Part shown: positions 58,098-64,000 of the stretch, in pieces | How positions within the stretch are numbered: position 1 is the stretch's first letter | How the letters are laid out: each line of letters starts with the position of its first letter | NCBI RefSeq assembly: GCF_040026395.1 | Contig: NZ_CP157278.1 | Location: forward strand, 4,650,001-4,714,000 | From: Pedobacter lusitanus | GTDB taxonomy: Bacteria > Bacteroidota > Bacteroidia > Sphingobacteriales > Sphingobacteriaceae | Direction of reading: 5' to 3' | DNA: 64,000 nucleotides | Notes under the pieces: generated by a model | Told to the model about the DNA's origin: nothing | The model's input: only the letters and a program-made list of their open reading frames with translations | The model's database searches: none | Made by a program: the position numbers and the translations under genes

Positions 58098-59489
58098 TTA
58101 TGGATTTTGTGGCATATCCGGGTTAAAACTTAAAACACTGGCTGGTATTTTAAGCGTATACTTAGTACTGTGTTGTGGTAAGGTGGCAATGACATTTCCA
58201 TTGATATCAAGGCGTGTTATAGCTGGCATTCTGTTTTCCAGATCAAGACGACGCATATCTATCCATCTGAAACCAGCACAAGCCAGTTCATGTCTTCTTT
58301 CCAGTAATACCTGCTGTAAAACTTCTTCCTGATCAGAAGATTGAAAAGCTTTATAAAACTTACTATTTATCCGAAATATTCTGAGCTCATTTAATTGCTT
58401 AACCGCAAGCGTAAGATTACCTGTCCTTGCTGCGGTTTCTGCAATGATCAGTTTCATTTCTGCTACCGAAGTACCAAAACTTGCAGTAGGAGCGCCGTCA
58501 CGTCTGAATTGAATGTCTCCCCGTTTCAATTTCCCGAAATCTATTTTTTCTATTGGTATTTTTCTGTCAGTGGAATTGGTATAGTAGGTTTTCAGACGCA
58601 GATCACCCTCGCTGAAAGTCTTTAAAAAAGCAATATCAACAGATAATGATTGTGCAGGTTCAGTACCATAACGGATAAAAATTTCCTGTTTACTACTCGT
58701 CATCCCGGGTATATCTGAAACACTGGCAAAAGTATTCAGATCTAAAAGTCCGTTTGCCGGATCACTTAAAGCCAGATCTGCATATCTGGCCGCTTCCGAA
58801 TAATCAGCTTTGTACAGATAAATTCTGGCCAGTATACTATAAGCTGCATTTACAGACCCTCTGAATTTATTGGGGTTATTCCCCTTGATCAGATCCGGTA
58901 TCGCACTGTTAATATCTGTAATAAGCTGATTATAGATAAAGTTAACTGTTGCTCTGGGGGGTGTTTTGAAAGTAATATCGGTAGCTGTCATCAAAGGAAT
59001 AGCAAAATCGGCATCAGCTGTTGCTTTTTGATAAGGTTTCCCATACATATTGACCAGATAGAGGTATTCAAATGCGCGGCCCAGCAAAGCTTCGGCTTTG
59101 AGTCTTTTCTTTTCCTCCAGCGTACCTGTTGTTGCATCTTCTACTTTATTGATTACAGCATTATAAATATATATGTTAGAATAGGTGCTGGTCCAGATAG
59201 CGGCTGGTTTACCTGCGTCTGGTACGAGCTGATCGGCCCACAGATAACTTAAAGTATTGATACTTAAATCTTCTGGTTTAATACCTGGATTATCCACTTC
59301 ATCGGACATCAGGTTGAGATAAGAATCACCACTGGATGTTAGCGACCTGCTGTTTAACAAAAGATCAAAATCTGAAAATGTTTTTAAGATAACTTTCCCT
59401 TTCGGCTCGATGTCCAGATATTTTTTACACGCAGTACTCAGGCTGATAATTAAAAAAACTATAAGTAGCTTATATCGATGAATAAACAT
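58098..59489 (-). CDS. SusD/RagB-family nutrient-binding lipoprotein
   Basis: 463 aa. Lipoprotein signal MFIHRYKLLIVFLIISLSTAC, then KKYLDIEPKGKVI, the usual SusD start. TPR-like helices follow (RLKAEALLGRAFEYLYLVNMYGKPYQ, FRGSVNAAYSILARIYLYKADYSEAARYAD), and the C-terminal ERRHELACAGFRWIDMRRL is the SusD signature. It caps the SusC barrel on the cell surface and binds the substrate. Located 10 nt behind the SusC gene. Confidence 0.92.
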   Translation of the reverse strand: MFIHRYKLLIVFLIISLSTACKKYLDIEPKGKVILKTFSDFDLLLNSRSLTSSGDSYLNLMSDEVDNPGIKPEDLSINTLSYLWADQLVPDAGKPAAIWTSTYSNIYIYNAVINKVEDATTGTLEEKKRLKAEALLGRAFEYLYLVNMYGKPYQKATADADFAIPLMTATDITFKTPPRATVNFIYNQLITDINSAIPDLIKGNNPNKFRGSVNAAYSILARIYLYKADYSEAARYADLALSDPANGLLDLNTFASVSDIPGMTSSKQEIFIRYGTEPAQSLSVDIAFLKTFSEGDLRLKTYYTNSTDRKIPIEKIDFGKLKRGDIQFRRDGAPTASFGTSVAEMKLIIAETAARTGNLTLAVKQLNELRIFRINSKFYKAFQSSDQEEVLQQVLLERRHELACAGFRWIDMRRLDLENRMPAITRLDINGNVIATLPQHSTKYTLKIPASVLSFNPDMPQNP

Positions 59490-59499
59490 AAATCAATGA

Positions 59500-62400
59500 T
59501 TAAAAATTAGTAAATAAACCTAATGTGAATGTGGGAACCAGGTTTCTCCTGAGATAGGATCCGGTGGCTACACTATAATTATATTTATTGAAACCATGGG
59601 TATACAGATTTGTACCCTGAGCCTTGAGCTCAAAATTGCTGAAACCTGTCTTTTTTAAGAAAGCACTTTTGAGTTTATAAGATAGAGTCACATCCCGCAG
59701 CAAAATATATGCACCATTTACGGTGTACTTATCAGAATTGTCATAAGCATAATAGGCACGGGTGGAATCATAGTTATAGGTACCCAGAAAACCCATCACA
59801 TCCGTTGTCTTTTCATCACCCGGATTTTTAAAATAAGATTCTGCACCCTCCTGTGGTCTGAAACTATTTGGTGAAGGCCTTGGAATACGCGTTTTAAAAC
59901 CTGCATTCAGATCTATCATAAAATATAGATAGAAGGGACCTATATCAAACCTGTTACTCACACCTAAGGTATAAGCCGGAATATTATTTCCTGAATAAAC
60001 CAGATCGTTAATACCCTCATCATTGCTGATATAGCTGAGTTGTTTTGCTTTACCATTCTGATCATACACAATTGGTAAACCCAGTGAATTTAAGCCCGCA
60101 TCTCTAAAACTAAACATTCCTCCAACAGAATACCCCACTATATAATTTGAGGCAACGGTTCCGTCTACAAACTGATAATTGTATTTCAGGTTATTCTGAT
60201 AAACATCTATGACTTTACTTGTATTATAACTGAAAGCTATTCCGGTATTCCAGTTAAATCTTTTGCGCTGAATCCAATCGCCATTAAGCGTAAGTTCGAA
60301 TCCTTTGTTCTGAATCCTTGCCGAATTTAGCAGGGTTGCCGCACCGCCTTTTGTCGGGTCTATGGCAGCATTTGCCAAAAGGTCCTTACTTTTTTTATTG
60401 TAATAATCTATACTTCCCGAAATACGATTAAACACTGTGAAATCCAGTCCGCTATTGAAGTTGCTTGTCTCTTCCCATTTTAAATTGTTATTCTCCAGGT
60501 TTTTAATATTCAGTGAAGTCGCAACCGGAACCATTCTGTTATTGAGTGCATAGGCAGCAATGATCTGAGGCAGACTTTCTTTGGAAATGTTACCATTAAA
60601 TCCTGTAGATAAACGTAACTTCAAACTGTTTACCCAGTTAACAGGTTGCATAAAACCTTCTCTGTCCACATTCCATGCAAGACCAACAGACCAGAGTGGT
60701 TTATATTTATATTTAGGATTGGTTCCAAATAAATTAGACTGATCAATCCGCATACTTCCGGACAGTATATATCTTGATTTGTAGGCATATACACCATTGA
60801 AGTAAGCGGACAGATACCTGTCTTCATTATATACCTTATTAAACAGATCCTGATAATAAAGACTAATATTGCCGAAACGCGTATTGTACCAGTTTCCGTT
60901 AAATATTTTAGGATAGTTTACCGGCTGCTGAAGCAATGTCTTATCACTATATCCAAAATTTGCTGATGTATTGGCTTCTGCAATAATTTTACGGACTTCT
61001 GCACCAGCAATTACGTTAATAGAATGGTTTTCGCTTAATTTTTTATCATAAGTCAGTTGTCCGCGAAAAGTGTAGCCCAAAGTACTGGCAACGGTTGTTT
61101 TCTGATAACCTCCGCGTGGCAGATTGAATAAAATAGTTCCATTATTATTCTCCGAATAAAAATTTACAAACTGCTTGCTTTCAGCAGAATTTTCAGAAGC
61201 ATAATGAATTTTATTGGCAGAACTGTATTCGTAAACACCTCCTAATGTCAGCAACAAACCGGGAGTAAGTTTATAATTCAGATCACCGACTATTCTATTC
61301 ATGGTAAGCTTATTAATATCGCTGACCTCATTGATCTCTTTCAGCGGATAATTCAGATTATCATAATAACCCTGTGCAATGATGCCAGGATTATATATAG
61401 TACTGCTCGGAGAACCAAAAACAGTAGGTAAAGGATTCCCGTTACTATCCTGAAAGCGTTCAGTAGATGAAAAATCTCCATAATTATATTGAGGCACACT
61501 CGTACCAGTCGATTGTGAAAAGTCTGTAGTCAGTCTGAAAGATAATTTATCTGTAAACTGATAAGTTCCGCGGCCTGAAAGCAGAAACCGGTCACTTTTG
61601 TTTTTTACAGCCGAGTATTGATTTTTAGTGTAATTGGAAGATACATAATACAGTGCTTTATCAGCTCCGCCAGAAAAGTTAAAATCATATTGCTGCGTAA
61701 TTTTATTTTGTTCAAACAGACGACTGAAATCCTTCGTATTGTTATAATCATAAAGTTCATTCATCTTTTTAATCATATTCAGGGTATCGCTCTGAACAGG
61801 ATTTTTTATAGATGCAAGATCTACAAGGGGCTCAGTGCCCGGTGGAAGACGGTAATAATTTAGCTGATAATAATCACGTCCTAGTGAACCATTTCTGAAA
61901 TAAGAATCAATGGCATAATTCATAGCCGTTTTTGCCGGTGCCAGCCTGTAGGTAGAATAATCTTCTTTAGGTGTAATGCTAACTGTGCTCCTGAATTCAA
62001 ACTTTGTATTTCCCCGGACGGCCTTTTTACGCTCTACAATGATAACTCCGTTTGAAGCGCGGACACCATAAATTGCTGCCGCTGCTGCATCCTTCAGTAA
62101 AGTAACAGATTCGATTTCATTGGGGTTGATTGCATCCAGTGTCAACTCGGTAGGGTAGCCGTCAACCACTATCAATGGTTGCTTATTAGCTGACATTGTT
62201 GAAATTCCACGAACCTGAAAAAGTGAATTCCCTTCAAATTTCAAGTCATTATTGATCAATAATCCGGGTAACTTATTTTGTAATCCCTGAAGAAAGTTAT
62301 TCGTGGTAATAACTGATTCATAAGCTTTGGTCGTTATCCTGCTGACAGAACCCGTAAGCTGTTCAGTCTTGATCTTTTGATAACCTGTAAAGGTTACCGC

Positions 62401-63060
62401 TACCTCCTGCAGGTCACCAGCTTCCTCTTCCATTTTTACCACTGGATGGTTATAAAGGCTTTTCGCTGAAATCTCCGCGGTTTTATAACCTATATAGTAA
62501 ATCCTGACAATAGCATTTTCGTCCAGATGACCAATTATAAATTGGCCTCTGTTATTGGTAACGCATATATTTTTGCTGTTCTTTATTTTTATTGTTGCGC
62601 CTGCCAGCGGAATGTCATTTCCATTGGTTACTCTGCCTTCAATGTTAATCTCATGAAAAAAATCAAAAACTTTCTCTGCAACTGAGGTCCTCTTTTTTTT
62701 GATCACAACAGTTTTATCTTTCAGGGTATAGGTCATTTCCTGATTTTCAAAACAAAGATCCAGAGCCTCTTTAAGCGTTACTTTATTTACGCTCAGACTA
62801 ACTGGTTTAGCCGTTTTGAATAAAGAAGTATTCCCAATAAAATCATAGTTACTTTGTAGCTGAATCTTATTGATAACAGTTTCGAAAGGCGTATTTCTCT
62901 CATTCAGGCTGATCGTTTGTGCAAAACTGTTTGCATTCACGAAGATTAGAAAACTGAGAATGATCAGCTTAATACCTGTTTTGCATTTATTTTTGTTCAG
63001 CATTGCCTGTCCAGCCCAGAGACCAGTCCAGAGCCCGCCCCTAAGTTTAGAATAAATCAT
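59500..63060 (-). CDS. SusC/RagA TonB-dependent transporter with STN domain
   Basis: 1186 aa from 63060; a shorter start at 63003 (MLNKNKCKTGIKLII) precedes the signal peptide ending NSFAQ. Order: STN/secretin-like domain (FETVINKIQLQSNYDFIGNTSLF ... KEALDLCFENQEMTYTLKDKTVVI), carboxypeptidase-like domain (IEGRVTNGNDIPLAGATIKIKN), plug (LQGLQNKLPGLLIN, NPNEIESVTLLKDAAAAAIYGVRASNGVIIV), then the 22-strand barrel ending FTLGLFTNF. The STN domain signals to FecR, so expression is likely induced by its own substrate. Confidence 0.93.
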   Translation of the reverse strand: MIYSKLRGGLWTGLWAGQAMLNKNKCKTGIKLIILSFLIFVNANSFAQTISLNERNTPFETVINKIQLQSNYDFIGNTSLFKTAKPVSLSVNKVTLKEALDLCFENQEMTYTLKDKTVVIKKKRTSVAEKVFDFFHEINIEGRVTNGNDIPLAGATIKIKNSKNICVTNNRGQFIIGHLDENAIVRIYYIGYKTAEISAKSLYNHPVVKMEEEAGDLQEVAVTFTGYQKIKTEQLTGSVSRITTKAYESVITTNNFLQGLQNKLPGLLINNDLKFEGNSLFQVRGISTMSANKQPLIVVDGYPTELTLDAINPNEIESVTLLKDAAAAAIYGVRASNGVIIVERKKAVRGNTKFEFRSTVSITPKEDYSTYRLAPAKTAMNYAIDSYFRNGSLGRDYYQLNYYRLPPGTEPLVDLASIKNPVQSDTLNMIKKMNELYDYNNTKDFSRLFEQNKITQQYDFNFSGGADKALYYVSSNYTKNQYSAVKNKSDRFLLSGRGTYQFTDKLSFRLTTDFSQSTGTSVPQYNYGDFSSTERFQDSNGNPLPTVFGSPSSTIYNPGIIAQGYYDNLNYPLKEINEVSDINKLTMNRIVGDLNYKLTPGLLLTLGGVYEYSSANKIHYASENSAESKQFVNFYSENNNGTILFNLPRGGYQKTTVASTLGYTFRGQLTYDKKLSENHSINVIAGAEVRKIIAEANTSANFGYSDKTLLQQPVNYPKIFNGNWYNTRFGNISLYYQDLFNKVYNEDRYLSAYFNGVYAYKSRYILSGSMRIDQSNLFGTNPKYKYKPLWSVGLAWNVDREGFMQPVNWVNSLKLRLSTGFNGNISKESLPQIIAAYALNNRMVPVATSLNIKNLENNNLKWEETSNFNSGLDFTVFNRISGSIDYYNKKSKDLLANAAIDPTKGGAATLLNSARIQNKGFELTLNGDWIQRKRFNWNTGIAFSYNTSKVIDVYQNNLKYNYQFVDGTVASNYIVGYSVGGMFSFRDAGLNSLGLPIVYDQNGKAKQLSYISNDEGINDLVYSGNNIPAYTLGVSNRFDIGPFYLYFMIDLNAGFKTRIPRPSPNSFRPQEGAESYFKNPGDEKTTDVMGFLGTYNYDSTRAYYAYDNSDKYTVNGAYILLRDVTLSYKLKSAFLKKTGFSNFELKAQGTNLYTHGFNKYNYSVATGSYLRRNLVPTFTLGLFTNF

Positions 63061-63140
63061 ATGTTTAGTAGTTAATGGTTAGTTGTTGTACTTGATGATG
63101 GCGATATATGATCTAAGCTAATACAAGGGGTCTGGTAGTT

Positions 63141-64000
63141 TTACTTCATTATAATTACACTCCCTCCTTCTTTTTTAAAGTGAACATTTCCGGTTTCCTG
63201 CAGTAGCTGCAGGATGGACGATAAATTTTTTGATCTTGAGATCACACCAGTAAACGGCATAAGCTGCAGGTCATCTTCGAAAATAACCTGTACATCATAC
63301 CATCTGGATATTTTTTTCATGATATCCTCCAGTTTTTCTCCATTGAAGATGAAATAGCCATTTTTCCAGGCCATGGTTTCTTTAATATTGGCTGATATAA
63401 TTTGTAATCCTTTAGCTGAATTTATTGACTGCTGATCGGGTTTTAGAAGCAAATCGGTAAATCCGGATTGATGAACCAGAACAGAACCTTCCAGTAAAGT
63501 CGTTTTTATCATGTGCTGATCCGGATAACTATCAACATTAAAATGAGTTCCCAATACTTTGATCTCCTGTCTGGCAGACTGTACAATAAAAGGATGAATC
63601 TTATCCTTCGCAACTTCAAAATAAGCTTCTCCTGATAATTCCACTTTGCGTTCTTTTGCCGAAGCCATATTCACATTATATTTTAATGTCGTCGCAGCAT
63701 TTAGCCATACTTTAGTCCCGTCTGGTAAGTTAAGCTGATATTGTCCGCCATTTGGTGTCTCTATCTTATTATATAGCGATTGTTCAAAAGCAGTTTTTGA
63801 TGGTTCAGAGATTTCATAAGTAAGCTGACCATCTTCCTTTTTGGTTATTTTGATACCTGATTCATTAGCTATTGCCCCGTCGGATGCATCAGCTAACAAA
63901 ATCTGTTTACCATTTGCAAGAGTTAAACGGGCTTTATTTCCACCCCCCTTTACATCGTTTTTAATCAGCGAAACTGCTGCTTGCCGATATTGGTAACGTT
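63141..64000 (-). CDS. FecR-family anti-sigma factor (5' end outside window)
   Basis: 286 visible residues; the frame is open to the last base, so the N-terminus, including the membrane segment, lies beyond. FecR domain: ETPNGGQYQLNLPDGTKVWLNAATTLKYN ... RKVELSGEAYFEVAKDKIHPFIVQSARQEIKVLGTHFNVDSYPD, then DUF4974 (FNGEKLEDIMKKISRWYDVQVIFED ... FTGVISRSKNLSSILQLLQETGNVHFK). It relays the signal from the SusC STN domain to an ECF sigma factor that should be encoded just outside the window. Confidence 0.92.
   Translation of the reverse strand, partial: RYQYRQAAVSLIKNDVKGGGNKARLTLANGKQILLADASDGAIANESGIKITKKEDGQLTYEISEPSKTAFEQSLYNKIETPNGGQYQLNLPDGTKVWLNAATTLKYNVNMASAKERKVELSGEAYFEVAKDKIHPFIVQSARQEIKVLGTHFNVDSYPDQHMIKTTLLEGSVLVHQSGFTDLLLKPDQQSINSAKGLQIISANIKETMAWKNGYFIFNGEKLEDIMKKISRWYDVQVIFEDDLQLMPFTGVISRSKNLSSILQLLQETGNVHFKKEGGSVIIMK

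Overview
The window looks like the chromosome of a Bacteroidota member, most likely Sphingobacteriaceae (Pedobacter-like). The reasons are a SusC/SusD pair with FecR and a TlpA-type thioredoxin, DUF6443-type RHS proteins, low GC, Bacteroidota-type -7 promoter boxes (TAnnTTTG), and the near absence of Shine-Dalgarno sequences. The genus is inference from gene style, not from a marker gene.

Region 1 (1 to about 39.6 kb) is a largely complete siphovirus-type prophage, apparently functional in layout. It starts inside a tyrosine integrase. A leftward lysogeny operon follows (S24/CI-like repressor, two lipoproteins, a small membrane protein, a helical protein, an XRE protein), with a divergent Cys-rich LuxR-type regulator opposite. 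The early/replication block holds an ERF annealing protein, an SSB-tipped protein, a replication initiator, a DnaB-like helicase and a C5 DNA methyltransferase. Next comes a second small switch with its own operator, then a long run of tiny accessory genes separated by repeated mini-hairpins. The late block holds NinG-like protein, terminase, HK97-type portal/protease/capsid, connectors, tail tube candidate, tape measure, baseplate/collar/fibre proteins, holin-like proteins and an endolysin. A 26-bp three-heptamer motif occurs four times, each in a gap that splits the late genes, and looks like a phage-wide operator. A complete hemF (aerobic coproporphyrinogen III oxidase) with its own promoter and terminator sits inside the structural region. 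At the right end is a leftward two-gene HEPN-like module with a homopolymer frameshift.

Region 2 (about 39.6-40.5 kb) is AT-rich, has no gene, and carries several terminator hairpins and a tandem 11-bp repeat. It is the likely prophage/host boundary.

Region 3 (40.5-55.4 kb) is a polymorphic-toxin locus. It has a large secreted companion protein, a full-length DUF6443/RHS protein with a JAB-like variable tip and a putative exported immunity protein. Behind it is an array of displaced RHS tips, each paired with an immunity gene (two DUF1493-type pairs, one toxin-24-like pair, one unrecognised pair, and decayed HNH and other fragments). The tips are interleaved with three copies of a roughly 200-290 bp repeat, two broken XRE genes, an IS3 remnant and long perfect inverted repeats. 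This is the architecture expected for tip exchange by recombination.

Region 4 (55.46-56.83 kb) is an IS256-family element without visible target duplication. Its transposase frame runs out through the right end.

Region 5 (56.9-64 kb, leftward) is a nutrient-uptake operon: FecR anti-sigma factor (cut by the window end), SusC/TonB receptor with an STN domain, SusD lipoprotein and a DUF4369/TlpA thioredoxin.
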